NCBI GenBank assembly: GCA_964579415.1 | Contig: CAZOGW010000025.1 | Span: 1-30,877, forward strand | Direction: 5' to 3' | Origin: CAZOGW01 sp964579415 | Lineage (GTDB): Bacteria; Actinomycetota; Acidimicrobiia; Spongiisociales; UBA5794 | Length of the DNA stretch: 30,877 bases | Shown here: positions 15,731 through 23,443 of the stretch, one piece after another | Position numbering within the stretch: position 1 is the stretch's first letter | Layout of the letters: each line of letters begins with the position of its first letter | Notes under the pieces: generated by a model | Database searches by the model: none | What the model was told of the DNA's origin: nothing | The model's input: the letters and a program-made list of their open reading frames with translations, nothing else | Made by a program: the position numbers and the translations under genes

Positions 15731-16498
15731 CTATGACGCCGGGAGCGTGGAGACAACGGATCCGCTCTCGGTGAGCAGCACCGTATGTTCAAAGTGGGCC
15801 GACCAGCCGCCGTCGGCGGTGACCACCGTCCAGCCGTCGTCGAGGACGTCGGTGTCGGCGGTACCCAAGTTGAACATGGGCTCGATGGCGAGGGCCATGC
15901 CGGTCTTGAGCCTGAGTCCCCGGCCCTTCTTGCCGTAGTTGGGCACGTTGGGAGCCTCGTGCATGGCACGTCCGATGCCGTGGCCGACGTACTCCCGCAC
16001 CACGCCGTAGCCGTAAGGGGCGGCGGTTGACTCGACGGCGTGGCCGATATCACCCAGACGGTTGCCGGCCCGGGCCGCGGCGATGCCGTTCCACAGGCCC
16101 CGCTCGGTCACCTCGAGCAGCGTGGCAACCTCTTCGGAGACCTCGCCGATGGGCATGGTGAAGGCGGCGTCGCCGTGCCAGCCCTCGAAGATGGCCCCGC
16201 AGTCGACGGAGAGGATGTCTCCCTCCTGCAGCTTGTAGTCGCCGGGGATGCCGTGAACGACCGCCGAGTTCGGCGACATGCAGGTGGAAGCGGGATAGGT
16301 GCCGTGGTATCCGAGGAACGACGGCACGCAGCCGTTGGCGCGGATCACGCCCTCGGCGATCTTGTCGAGGTGCCGCAGCCTCATCCCGGGCGCAGCTGCC
16401 TCTCGCACCGCGGTCAGCGCGGCGGCGACGCACCTGCCGGCAACGAGCATCTTGTCGAACTCGGCCGCCGCTTTGATGGTGATGACGCCGGAGCTCAT
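15731..16498 (-). CDS. map: Methionine aminopeptidase, type I
   Basis: 255 aa. It removes the initiator methionine from new proteins. The five metal ligands are visible: D99 (SVDCGA), D110 (HGDAAF), H173 (GHGIGRAMHE), E206 (AIEPM) and E237 (HFEHTV). H82 in VVHGIPG is the conserved catalytic histidine. No N-terminal SH3-binding or zinc-finger extension is present. Its ATG overlaps the adk stop by 4 nt. It is the last gene of the ribosomal operon here. infA, rpmJ and rpsM, which often follow, are absent on this side. Confidence 0.96.
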   Translation of the reverse strand: MSSGVITIKAAAEFDKMLVAGRCVAAALTAVREAAAPGMRLRHLDKIAEGVIRANGCVPSFLGYHGTYPASTCMSPNSAVVHGIPGDYKLQEGDILSVDCGAIFEGWHGDAAFTMPIGEVSEEVATLLEVTERGLWNGIAAARAGNRLGDIGHAVESTAAPYGYGVVREYVGHGIGRAMHEAPNVPNYGKKGRGLRLKTGMALAIEPMFNLGTADTDVLDDGWTVVTADGGWSAHFEHTVLLTESGSVVSTLPAS

Positions 16499-17073
16499 CC
16501 GGCGTCTGCGCCCGCCAATGCCAGGGCGAGCCGGGAGAACACCTGGTCGATGGTACCCACCGCGTCGATGCGGGTCACCGGCACCGAGACGCCGGGGTAG
16601 TAGTCGGCCAGCGGCGCAGTCTCCGAGTCGTATACGGCGAGGCGGCGGGCGATCGCCTCAGGGGTGTCGTCCTTGCGGCCCTGCGCGGCGGCGCGCTTGA
16701 GCATCCGGCCGAGGAGTTCGTCTTCGGGCGCCTCCAGCAGGACGACCGTGTCGAGGGCATCGCCCTCCATCGCCGCGTCGAGCGCCCTCGCCTGGGCCTC
16801 GTTGCGGGGGAAGCCGTCGAGAAGGTAACCGCAGCGGGCATCGTCGGCGATGAGGCGCTCCGCCACCATGGCCACTACCAGGTCGTCGGGGACAAGCTCG
16901 CCGGCGGTCATGATGACCTCGGCCTGGCGGCCCAGTTCGGTGCCGTCGGCGACCGCCTGGCGCAACATCTCACCCGTGGAAACGTGCGGAACCCCCAGCA
17001 GCTTCGACAGCAACGCCGCCTGTGTGCCCTTGCCTGACCCCTGCGGTCCCAGGAACAAAATGCGCCTTCCCAA
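16495..17073 (-). CDS. adk: Adenylate kinase, short form
   Basis: 192 aa from the TTG at 17073. AGGAGG lies at 17080-17085, exactly 6 nt upstream. The TTG at 17079 touches that site and is less likely. The P-loop is GPQGSGKGTQ, followed by the AMP-binding TGEMLRQAV and DGFPRN motifs. The lid region is the short, zinc-free type (RAAAQGRKDDTPEAIARRL), giving the reduced length typical of actinobacterial enzymes. It interconverts ATP + AMP and 2 ADP. It is separated from secY by heptad array G, and map follows with a 4-nt overlap. Confidence 0.94.
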   Translation of the reverse strand: MGRRILFLGPQGSGKGTQAALLSKLLGVPHVSTGEMLRQAVADGTELGRQAEVIMTAGELVPDDLVVAMVAERLIADDARCGYLLDGFPRNEAQARALDAAMEGDALDTVVLLEAPEDELLGRMLKRAAAQGRKDDTPEAIARRLAVYDSETAPLADYYPGVSVPVTRIDAVGTIDQVFSRLALALAGADAG

Positions 17074-17089
17074 CGACAACCTCCTGCTT

Positions 17090-17124
17090 GGTACTTAGTA
17101 CTTAGTACTTAGTACTTAGTACTT
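17090..17124. repeat. Heptad tandem array inside the ribosomal operon (array G)
   Basis: GGTACTT and four perfect copies of AGTACTT fill the gap between secY and adk. The last base of the array is also the last base of the secY stop codon, and the other end lies 4 nt from the adk ribosome-binding site. The operon is otherwise tightly packed. Confidence 0.93.
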
Positions 17125-18434
17125 CAGCTCAGGAACCCCTCGTAATTCCTCATCATCAGCTGGCTCTCGATCTGCTTCATCGTCTCCAGGGCGACGCCTG
17201 CCACGATGAGGATCGACACGCCGGAGAGGCCCACCGGGATGTTCCACAGCCAACCCAGGATCGACGGGGCCACCGCCACGACCGCCAGGTAGATCGAGCC
17301 GGCCAGCGTGATGCGGCTGAGCACGAACTGGAGGTGCCGCACGGTCGCCCGGCCGGGACGGATGCCCGGGATGAAGCCGCCCTGCCGCTGGATCTGCTCC
17401 GCCTGGCGCTCCGGGTCGAACTGGATGGCGGTGTAGAAGTAGGTGAAGAAGACCACCAGCAGCGCCAGCACCAGGATGTAGGGCAGGGTCGGCGCCAGAC
17501 CGGTGGCGCCGCCGCCGCTGACCAGGTTCTCGTCGATCCAGGTACGCACCGTGTTGCCCCAACCCGTCGACGGGATGGCGGAGGCGATCAGCACCGGGAA
17601 GTACATGATGCTGGTGGCGAAGATCACCGGGATGACGCCGGCCATGTTGACCTTGAGCGGGATGTAGGTGCTCTGACCGCCGAGGACCTTGCGGCCCCGC
17701 ACCCGCCGCGAGAACGAGATGGGTATCCGCCGCTGGCCCTGGTCGATGAAGATGATCCCCACCGTGAGGATCAGCATCAACACCATGACCACGATGAACT
17801 GGTAGGGGGCCGACTGGGCCCGCAGCAGCTCGATCTGGGAGGGGAGCTGGCTGACGATGCTGACGAAGATGATCAGCGACATGCCGTTGCCGATGCCGCG
17901 CTGGGTGATCAGCTCGCCGAGCCACATGATGAGCGCGGTACCTGCCGTCATGGTGATGACGATGGTGAGCACGTTGCGCACCGTGTACTCGGGAATCAGG
18001 TCGATGCCGCCGGTGAACTGCCCGGAGTGGAACATGAACGTGAACCCGGTCGACTGGATGAGCGCCAGTCCCACGGTCACGTAGCGTGTCCACTGGGTGA
18101 TCACCTTGCGTCCCGCCTCACCCTCGTCCTGGAGCGCCTGCAGCTTGGGGATCACCACCGCCAGGAGCTGCATGATGATCGACGCCGTGATGTAGGGCAT
18201 GATGCCCAGGGCGAACACCGACATGGTCTCCAGACCGCCACCGCTGAACAGGTTGAGGATCCCGAGGAACCCGGCCTGTTCCTGCTGCAGGGCGAAAATC
18301 TGCACCCGCTGCAGGTCGACCCCCGGCACCGGGATGGCGGTACCGAGGCGGTAGATGGCGAAGATGAACAGCGTGAACAGGATCTTGTTCCGGAGGTCCG
18401 GGATCCGGAACATGTTGCGGAAAACGGAGAGCAT
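17124..18434 (-). CDS. secY: Preprotein translocase subunit SecY
   Basis: 436 aa polytopic membrane protein forming the SecYEG channel. It starts MLSVFRNMFRIPDLRNKILFTLFIFAIYRLG and shows the expected run of about ten membrane helices. Conserved SecY signatures include ALGIMPYITASIIMQLL (plug/TM2 region) and GIGNGMSLIIF. The cytoplasmic loop RRIPISFSRRVRGRKVLGGQ is intact. It follows rplO by 54 nt, as in most bacteria. Only a weak AGG precedes the ATG. Confidence 0.97.
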   Translation of the reverse strand: MLSVFRNMFRIPDLRNKILFTLFIFAIYRLGTAIPVPGVDLQRVQIFALQQEQAGFLGILNLFSGGGLETMSVFALGIMPYITASIIMQLLAVVIPKLQALQDEGEAGRKVITQWTRYVTVGLALIQSTGFTFMFHSGQFTGGIDLIPEYTVRNVLTIVITMTAGTALIMWLGELITQRGIGNGMSLIIFVSIVSQLPSQIELLRAQSAPYQFIVVMVLMLILTVGIIFIDQGQRRIPISFSRRVRGRKVLGGQSTYIPLKVNMAGVIPVIFATSIMYFPVLIASAIPSTGWGNTVRTWIDENLVSGGGATGLAPTLPYILVLALLVVFFTYFYTAIQFDPERQAEQIQRQGGFIPGIRPGRATVRHLQFVLSRITLAGSIYLAVVAVAPSILGWLWNIPVGLSGVSILIVAGVALETMKQIESQLMMRNYEGFLS

Positions 18435-18459
18435 GAAGCCTGGTTCCTGTCGGTTGGGG

Positions 18460-18476
18460 TCGAGCCTAACGCTCGA
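18460..18476 (-). other. Small hairpin between rplO and secY
   Basis: TCGAGC and GCTCGA form an exact 6-bp stem with a 5-nt loop in the 54-nt rplO-secY gap, one of the few gaps in this operon. It could modulate secY translation or processing. The short stem makes chance possible. Confidence 0.3.
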
Positions 18477-18488
18477 GGGTGCCGGGAA

Positions 18489-18935
18489 TTACTGCTTGGA
18501 ATCGACCTCGGTGACGGTGCCGCCCGCCGCCTTGATCTTCTCCACCGCGCCGAGGCTGAAGGCGTGCGCGGTCACGTTGAGCGCCACGTCGAGGTCGCCC
18601 TCGCCGAGCACCTTGATGCGGCCGCGGTGCTTCACCAGCCCCGCCTGACGCAGCTCGTCCGGCCCCACGTCGCTGCCGGCGGCGAAGTCGCCGAGGCGCT
18701 CGACATTGATGAGGGCGAAGTACTCCTTGTTGCGGTTCTTGAAACCCTTGAGCTTGGGCAGCCGCCGTTGCAGCGGCATCTGGCCACCCTCGAAGCCGGG
18801 ACGCACCGAACCGCGGGCCTTCTGGCCCTTGGTGCCGCGCCCGGCGGTCTTGCCGCGGCGACCCGCCTCTCCGCGGCCGACACGGATCTTCTTCTGCTTG
18901 GAGCCCTCGGCGGGCTTGAGATGGTGCAGCTTCAT
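18489..18935 (-). CDS. rplO: 50S ribosomal protein L15
   Basis: 148 aa, normal for L15. The N-terminal MKLHHLKPAEGSKQKKIRVGRG and the glycine/arginine-rich GKTAGRGTKGQKARG tail that enters the 23S rRNA core are typical. Start ATG 18935 has GGAGGAG 6-7 nt upstream and overlaps the rpmD stop (TGATG). The open frame extending to 19127 is only the rpmD region in another frame. Confidence 0.97.
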   Translation of the reverse strand: MKLHHLKPAEGSKQKKIRVGRGEAGRRGKTAGRGTKGQKARGSVRPGFEGGQMPLQRRLPKLKGFKNRNKEYFALINVERLGDFAAGSDVGPDELRQAGLVKHRGRIKVLGEGDLDVALNVTAHAFSLGAVEKIKAAGGTVTEVDSKQ

Positions 18936-19117
18936 CAGATCTCCTCCACGTCGAGCAGGTGCTTGGCGCGGAAGACCATGCCGCGTACGTCCGGCGTGTC
19001 GGGACGTTCCACCGACTGGCGGATCTTGCGCAGCCCGAGGCTCTCGACGGTGGCTCGGGTCTTCGGCTTCTCGCCGATGACGCTCTTCACCAGCGTGATC
19101 CTGAGTGTGCCTGCCAT
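18935..19117 (-). CDS. rpmD: 50S ribosomal protein L30
   Basis: 60 aa, the standard bacterial L30 length (MAGTLRITLVKSVIGEKPKT...). ATG 19117 lies 2 nt after the rpsE stop, with GGTGAG just upstream inside the rpsE end. The in-frame GTG at 19123 would overlap rpsE and is less likely. L30 binds 23S rRNA near the 5S region. Confidence 0.95.
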   Translation of the reverse strand: MAGTLRITLVKSVIGEKPKTRATVESLGLRKIRQSVERPDTPDVRGMVFRAKHLLDVEEI

Positions 19118-19119
19118 CG

Positions 19120-19683
19120 TCACTCACCCACCTGGGTCTTCATCAGCTCGGCGGACCGGTAGGCGGCCAGCAGTGCCGGTGGGAAGATCTCCTCGGCGCG
19201 CTTGCCGCGGGCCCGGGCGACCTGGTCGGGGCGCCGCTGGCCGGTGATGGCCGCCATCGTCGCCTGCGCCACGTTGATGTGCGTCGGCGAGCCCAGCGAC
19301 TTGGCGAGGACGTCGCGGATACCGGCGGCCTCGATGATCTGCCGCACCGCACCCCCGGCGATGACGCCGGTACCGGGCGCTGCCGGCTTGAGCAGGACGC
19401 GGGAGGCTCCGTGCTCGCCGATGATCTCGTGGATGATCGTGGTTCCCGCCATGGGCACGTCGATCATGCTCTTGCGGGCCACCTCGATCCCCTTCTGGAT
19501 CGCAGTGGGCACTTCCTTGGCCTTGCCGTAGCCGATACCGACGCGGCCCTTGCCGTTGCCGACAGTCACCAGCGCGGTGAACGAGAACCTGCGGCCGCCC
19601 TTCACCACCTTCGCCACGCGGTTGATGGCGATGACGCGCTCGTCGAACTCCGAGTCGCGGGGCCGTTCCGTTCTTCTTGTCAC
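19120..19683 (-). CDS. rpsE: 30S ribosomal protein S5
   Basis: 187 aa from GTG 19683, with AGGAG 7 nt upstream. The N-terminal double-stranded-RNA-binding-like domain (FDERVIAINRVAKVVKGGRRFSF) and the C-terminal domain (GVIAGGAVRQIIEAAGI) are both clear. S5 contributes to decoding fidelity and the mRNA entry helicase region. Upstream in-frame sequence to 19833 lies within rplR and is not part of it. Confidence 0.97.
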   Translation of the reverse strand: MTRRTERPRDSEFDERVIAINRVAKVVKGGRRFSFTALVTVGNGKGRVGIGYGKAKEVPTAIQKGIEVARKSMIDVPMAGTTIIHEIIGEHGASRVLLKPAAPGTGVIAGGAVRQIIEAAGIRDVLAKSLGSPTHINVAQATMAAITGQRRPDQVARARGKRAEEIFPPALLAAYRSAELMKTQVGE

Positions 19684-19720
19684 GTTGTGCTCCTGTCGAT
19701 CTCGCGGTGGGTGCGGGCCA

Positions 19721-20074
19721 TCAGAACTCGAGGCCTTCGGTCCGAGCACCCTCGGCGAGAGCCTTGATCCGGCCGTGGTAGGGGAAGCCCCCCCGATCGA
19801 ACACGACCGTGGCGATCCCCGCCTCCTTGGCACGGGCGGCGATCAGCTTGCCCACCTCGGTGGCGGTCTCGACCGACAGCGTGCTGTCGGAGAATGTGCC
19901 CTCACGCGAGGAGGCGGCGGCCAGCGTGGTGCCGGCATCGTCGTCGATCACCTGCGCGTAGATGTACCGGTTGGAGCGGTATACCGACAGCCGGGGACGA
20001 GCCGCGCTGCCCCGCACCTTCTTGCGTACACGGCCATGGCGCCGGCGCCGGGCGTCGGTTCGCGATCCTCTCAT
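19721..20074 (-). CDS. rplR: 50S ribosomal protein L18
   Basis: 117 aa, typical length. The basic N-terminus (RRRRHGRVRKKVRG) and the 5S-rRNA-binding core (RPRLSVYRSNRYIYAQVIDD, VVFDRGGFPYHGRIKALAEGAR) match L18. The start overlaps the rplF stop by 4 nt. Confidence 0.97.
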   Translation of the reverse strand: MRGSRTDARRRRHGRVRKKVRGSAARPRLSVYRSNRYIYAQVIDDDAGTTLAAASSREGTFSDSTLSVETATEVGKLIAARAKEAGIATVVFDRGGFPYHGRIKALAEGARTEGLEF

Positions 20075-20610
20075 TGCTTACCTGCCTTGCCGGCCTTGCG
20101 CCGGACGTGCTCGCCGACGTAGCGGATCCCCTTGCCCTTGTAGGGCTCCGGGGGGCGTACGCGGCGGATGTTGGCGGCCGTCTGGCCGACCAGTTCCTTG
20201 TCGATGCCGCTCACCACGATGCGGGTGGGCTCGGGGACCTCGAAGTCGATGCCGTCAGGGGCATCGATGTGGACCGGGTGGGAGAACCCGACCTGCAACT
20301 CCAGCTTGCGGCCCTGGAGGTTGGCGCGGTAGCCGACGCCCACCGCCTGCAGCTCCTTGCGGTAGCCGTCGGCGACCCCGGTGACCATGTTGGCCAGCAG
20401 CGCCCGGGTGAGGCCGTGGAGCGCCTTGGTCTCCCGCTCCTCGTCGGCGCGGTCCAGCGTGACCAGGTTGCCTTCCTGCGTCACCGATATGCGGTCGTTG
20501 ATCGTCCGCTCCAGCGTGCCCCTGGCGCCCTTGACGGTGATGTGGCTGCCGTCCACGCTCACCTCGACGCCTCCGGGCAGCTCGATGGGATTCTTGCCGA
20601 TACGACTCAT
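20071..20610 (-). CDS. rplF: 50S ribosomal protein L6
   Basis: 179 aa from ATG 20610 (MSRIGKNPIELPGGVEVSV), the normal start of L6. Both repeated L6 domains are present. The C-terminal PEPYKGKGIRYVGEHVRRKAGK motif contacts 23S rRNA near the factor-binding site. It begins 1 nt after the rpsH stop, with GAGG about 9 nt upstream. Confidence 0.97.
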   Translation of the reverse strand: MSRIGKNPIELPGGVEVSVDGSHITVKGARGTLERTINDRISVTQEGNLVTLDRADEERETKALHGLTRALLANMVTGVADGYRKELQAVGVGYRANLQGRKLELQVGFSHPVHIDAPDGIDFEVPEPTRIVVSGIDKELVGQTAANIRRVRPPEPYKGKGIRYVGEHVRRKAGKAGKQ

Positions 20611-20611
20611 C

Positions 20612-21007
20612 TCACCAGACCTCACACAGCACTTCGCCGCCGACGTTGCGCCGGCGTGCCTCACGGTCGGTGAGCAGGCCCTGCGATGTCGACACGATGG
20701 CGACTCCGAGGCCTCCCTGGACCCGGGCGATGGAGGTGGCCGGCTTGTAGACCCGGTGGCCCGGCTTGGAGACGCGGCGGATGCCCTTGAGGACACGGCT
20801 GCGGTCGTCGCCGTAGCGGAGCCGGATGGTGAGGGCGCGGCCCACGGCGGCGTCCTCCACCTTGAAGCTGTCGACGTAACCCTCGGCGGCGAGGATCTCG
20901 GCCACTCCCTCCTTGATCTTCGAGGTGGGCATGGTCACCGAAGGGTGCAGCGCCTGGTTGGCGTTGCGCAGCCGGGTGAGCATGTCGGCGATGGGATCAG
21001 TGAACAT
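20612..21007 (-). CDS. rpsH: 30S ribosomal protein S8
   Basis: 131 aa. MFTDPIADMLTRLRNANQA and the C-terminal STSQGLLTDREARRRNVGGEVLCEVW are classic S8. S8 binds helix 21 of 16S rRNA and, in enteric bacteria, represses the spc operon through an rplE-region mRNA site. No comparable structure was identified here. Confidence 0.97.
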   Translation of the reverse strand: MFTDPIADMLTRLRNANQALHPSVTMPTSKIKEGVAEILAAEGYVDSFKVEDAAVGRALTIRLRYGDDRSRVLKGIRRVSKPGHRVYKPATSIARVQGGLGVAIVSTSQGLLTDREARRRNVGGEVLCEVW

Positions 21008-21010
21008 GGA

Positions 21011-21316
21011 TTACCACGACGCCTTTCTCACCCCGGGGAGCTCGCCGTTGTGGGCCAGCTCGCGCACCGCGATCCGTGACATCCCGAACTTGCGGAAGTA
21101 GCCACGGGGCCGCCCGCTGACACCGCAGCGGTTGCGGTAGCGGGTGGCGCTCGAGTCCCGCGGCAGCTTGGCGAGAGACTGGTAAGCCTCCCGCTTCGAC
21201 TCCCAGGTCGTCTCGGGATCTTTGATGACGGAGACAAGCTCGGCGCGTCGCTCCGCGTAGCGCTCGACGAGCACCTTGCGCCTGTCGTTCTTGGCGATCT
21301 TGGACTTCTTCGCCAT
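21011..21316 (-). CDS. rpsN: 30S ribosomal protein S14, long zinc-free form
   Basis: 101 aa from ATG 21316 (MAKKSKIAKNDRRK). It is the long S14 variant: only one cysteine (RNRCGVSGRPRGYFRKFG) remains where the short form has CxxC...CxxC zinc ligands. Many actinobacteria keep a zinc-free S14 as a spare elsewhere. Here it is the operon copy. Gaps to rplE and rpsH are 1 and 3 nt. Confidence 0.95.
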   Translation of the reverse strand: MAKKSKIAKNDRRKVLVERYAERRAELVSVIKDPETTWESKREAYQSLAKLPRDSSATRYRNRCGVSGRPRGYFRKFGMSRIAVRELAHNGELPGVRKASW

Positions 21317-21317
21317 C

Positions 21318-21875
21318 TCACACACCTGCCTGTTGGCGCCGGAAAGGGAAGTTGAAGGCGGCGAGCAGGGCCCGGCCCTGGTCGTCGTCGACGGCGGTGG
21401 TCACGAACGTGATGTCCATGCCCCGCACCTTGCCGACCTTGTCGTATTCGATCTCGGGGAAGATCAGCTGCTCGTTGACACCGAACGTGTAGTTGCCCCG
21501 GCCGTCGAAGCCACGAGGGCTCAGGCCGCGGAAGTCACGGATGCGGGGAATGGCCAGCGTCACCAGCCGGTCGAAGAACTCCCACATCCGATCGCCGCGC
21601 AGCGTGACCGAGGCACCGATCGCCACGTTCTCACGGAGCTTGAAGTTGGCGATCGACTTGCGGGCACGGTTTACCCGGGGCTGCTGGCCGGTGATGATGC
21701 GCAGGTCCTGCACGGCGGCGTCGACGACCTTGCCGTCCTGGACGGCGTCACCGAGCCCCATGTTGACCACGATCTTGGACAGGCGGGGAACCTGCATCAC
21801 GTTCTCCAGGCCCAGCTCGTCCTTGAGGCGGGAGCGGAGCTCGTCGTTGTACAACTGCTTGAAGCGCGGCGCCAT
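21318..21875 (-). CDS. rplE: 50S ribosomal protein L5
   Basis: 185 aa. LENVMQVPRLSKIVVNMGLGDAV and RGLSPRGFDGRGNYTFGVNEQLIFPEI are strongly conserved L5 motifs. L5 binds 5S rRNA and contacts the P-site tRNA. The start codon overlaps the rplX stop by 1 nt (TGATG). Confidence 0.97.
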   Translation of the reverse strand: MAPRFKQLYNDELRSRLKDELGLENVMQVPRLSKIVVNMGLGDAVQDGKVVDAAVQDLRIITGQQPRVNRARKSIANFKLRENVAIGASVTLRGDRMWEFFDRLVTLAIPRIRDFRGLSPRGFDGRGNYTFGVNEQLIFPEIEYDKVGKVRGMDITFVTTAVDDDQGRALLAAFNFPFRRQQAGV

Positions 21876-22180
21876 CAGAGATCACCTCCGCACTTGCGGC
21901 AGATGCGGTACTTGCGGCCCTGGTCGTCGAAGCGGGCGCCGATGCGGGTGGGCCCGCAGCGGTCGCACACGATCATCACGTTGGAGACGTGGATCGGCAT
22001 GTCCTTGTCGATGATGCCGCCCTGCATGGTCTGGCCGGTGGGCTTGCTGTGGCGCTTGGCGGTGGCCACGCCCTCGACGATGATCCGGTCCCTGGAACGG
22101 AACACACGGGCCACCTTGGCCTCGGTGCCCTTGTCCTTGCCGGCGATGACCCGCACGGTGTCCCCTTGCTTGATCTTCAT
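21875..22180 (-). CDS. rplX: 50S ribosomal protein L24
   Basis: 101 aa. The KOW motif (QGDTVRVIAGKDKGTEAKV) is at the N-terminus. The C-terminal part carries a CDRC...CRKC pair that could bind zinc. The start is ATG 22180, 6 nt after GGAGGT and overlapping the rplN stop. The GTG one codon upstream is disfavoured. L24 initiates 50S assembly. Confidence 0.96.
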   Translation of the reverse strand: MKIKQGDTVRVIAGKDKGTEAKVARVFRSRDRIIVEGVATAKRHSKPTGQTMQGGIIDKDMPIHVSNVMIVCDRCGPTRIGARFDDQGRKYRICRKCGGDL

Positions 22181-22548
22181 CACAGCACCTCCGGTGCCAG
22201 CGACACGATGCGCATGAATTTGCGGTCGCGCAGCTCGCGACCCACCGGGCCGAAGATGCGGGTGCCCCGCGGCTGGCGCTGGTCGTTGATGATCACGCAG
22301 GCGTTGTCGTCGAAGCGGATGTAGGTGCCGTCCTGGCGGCGGCTCTCCTTGCGGGTGCGCACCACCACGGCCTTGACCACCTCACCCTTCTTGACGGTTC
22401 CGCCGGGCGTGGCGTCCTTCACGGTGCCCACGATGACGTCACCGACGTGGGCGTAGCGCCGCTTGGAGCCTCCCAGGACCCGGATGCACAGGACCTCGCG
22501 GGCCCCGCTGTTGTCTGCCACCTTGAGGCGGCTCTCCTGCTGGATCAT
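22180..22548 (-). CDS. rplN: 50S ribosomal protein L14
   Basis: 122 aa, the exact standard length, from ATG 22548 (MIQQESRLKVADNSGAREVLCIRVLGG). L14 lies at the subunit interface. It overlaps rpsQ by 4 nt and rplX by 1 nt. Confidence 0.97.
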   Translation of the reverse strand: MIQQESRLKVADNSGAREVLCIRVLGGSKRRYAHVGDVIVGTVKDATPGGTVKKGEVVKAVVVRTRKESRRQDGTYIRFDDNACVIINDQRQPRGTRIFGPVGRELRDRKFMRIVSLAPEVL

Positions 22549-22814
22549 CGGGCCCGCTCCACGACCGTCTCCACGCGCCACCGCTTCGACTTCGACAGCG
22601 GGCGGGTCTCCACGATGCGGACCGTGTCGCCGACATGGGCGTCGTTCTGCTCGTCGTGGGCGTGGTACTTCTTGGATGTGGGCACGGTCTTGCCGTACTT
22701 GGGGTGGCGGGTGGACCCGGCCACGAGCACGGTGACGGTCTTGTCCCGGGCGTCGGAGACGACGACCCCGGTGCGGACCTTGCGACGCGCCCGTTGTGTC
22801 GAGTTGTCGGTCAC
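22545..22814 (-). CDS. rpsQ: 30S ribosomal protein S17
   Basis: 89 aa OB-fold protein (RRKVRTGVVVSDARDKTVTVLV, KYHAHDEQNDAHVGDTVRIVETRPLSKSKRW). The GTG start immediately follows the rpmC stop codon TAG, with AAGGAGGCG overlapping the rpmC end as the ribosome-binding site. Confidence 0.96.
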   Translation of the reverse strand: MTDNSTQRARRKVRTGVVVSDARDKTVTVLVAGSTRHPKYGKTVPTSKKYHAHDEQNDAHVGDTVRIVETRPLSKSKRWRVETVVERAR

Positions 22815-23033
22815 CTACGCCTCCTTCTGCTGCCGGCGCCAGGCGGCGAGTTCCTGCTCGCGCATGACGGTCTTGATACGTGCGATGTCGCGGCGCACCT
22901 CACGCAGGCGCGCCGTGTTGTCGAGCTGGTTGGTCACCACCTGGAAGCGGAGGTTGAACAGCTCTTCCTTGGCCTCGTCGAGCTGCTCTTGCAGCTCGGT
23001 GTATGTGGACTTGCGGAGATCGGGGGCCTTCAC
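22815..23033 (-). CDS. rpmC: 50S ribosomal protein L29
   Basis: 72 aa from GTG 23033 (MKAPDLRKSTYTELQEQLDEAKEELFNLRFQ). The two-helix coiled hairpin and the RxxRRDIARIKTVMREQE motif are typical L29. GGAGG lies 4 nt upstream, and the start overlaps the rplP stop. The longer open frame to 23252 runs inside rplP and is not real. Confidence 0.95.
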   Translation of the reverse strand: MKAPDLRKSTYTELQEQLDEAKEELFNLRFQVVTNQLDNTARLREVRRDIARIKTVMREQELAAWRRQQKEA

Positions 23034-23443
23034 ACGTCCTCCCGGGTCACGAAGCGGGTCTTGACGGGAAGCTTGTGGGCGGCGAGGCGCATGGCCTCGC
23101 GGGCCAGCTCCTCGCTGACCCCGGCCATCTCGAACATGACGCGGCCCGGCTTGATGACAGCCACCCAGTACTCCGGGTTGCCCTTGCCGGAGCCCATGCG
23201 GGTCTCGGCGGGCTTCTCGGTTACGGGCTTGTCCGGGAACACGTTGATCCACACCTTGCCGCCACGCTTGATGGCCCTGGTCATGGCGATACGGGCAGCC
23301 TCGATCTGGCGGGCGGTGATCCAGCCCACCTCCTGGGCCTGCAGCCCGTAGTCACCGAAGGTGACCCGGGTGCCGCCCTTGGCCTGTCCGGTCATGCGAC
23401 CCTTCTGGACCTTGCGGTACTTGGTGCGCTTGGGCATCAGCAT
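23030..23443 (-). CDS. rplP: 50S ribosomal protein L16
   Basis: 137 aa beginning MLMPKRTKYRKVQKGRM, the conserved L16 N-terminus, so ATG 23443 rather than the second ATG is used. It overlaps the rpsC stop by 1 nt. GSGKGNPEYWVAVIKPGRVMFE is the signature. L16 supports the A-site tRNA and the peptidyl-transferase centre. Confidence 0.97.
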   Translation of the reverse strand: MLMPKRTKYRKVQKGRMTGQAKGGTRVTFGDYGLQAQEVGWITARQIEAARIAMTRAIKRGGKVWINVFPDKPVTEKPAETRMGSGKGNPEYWVAVIKPGRVMFEMAGVSEELAREAMRLAAHKLPVKTRFVTREDV

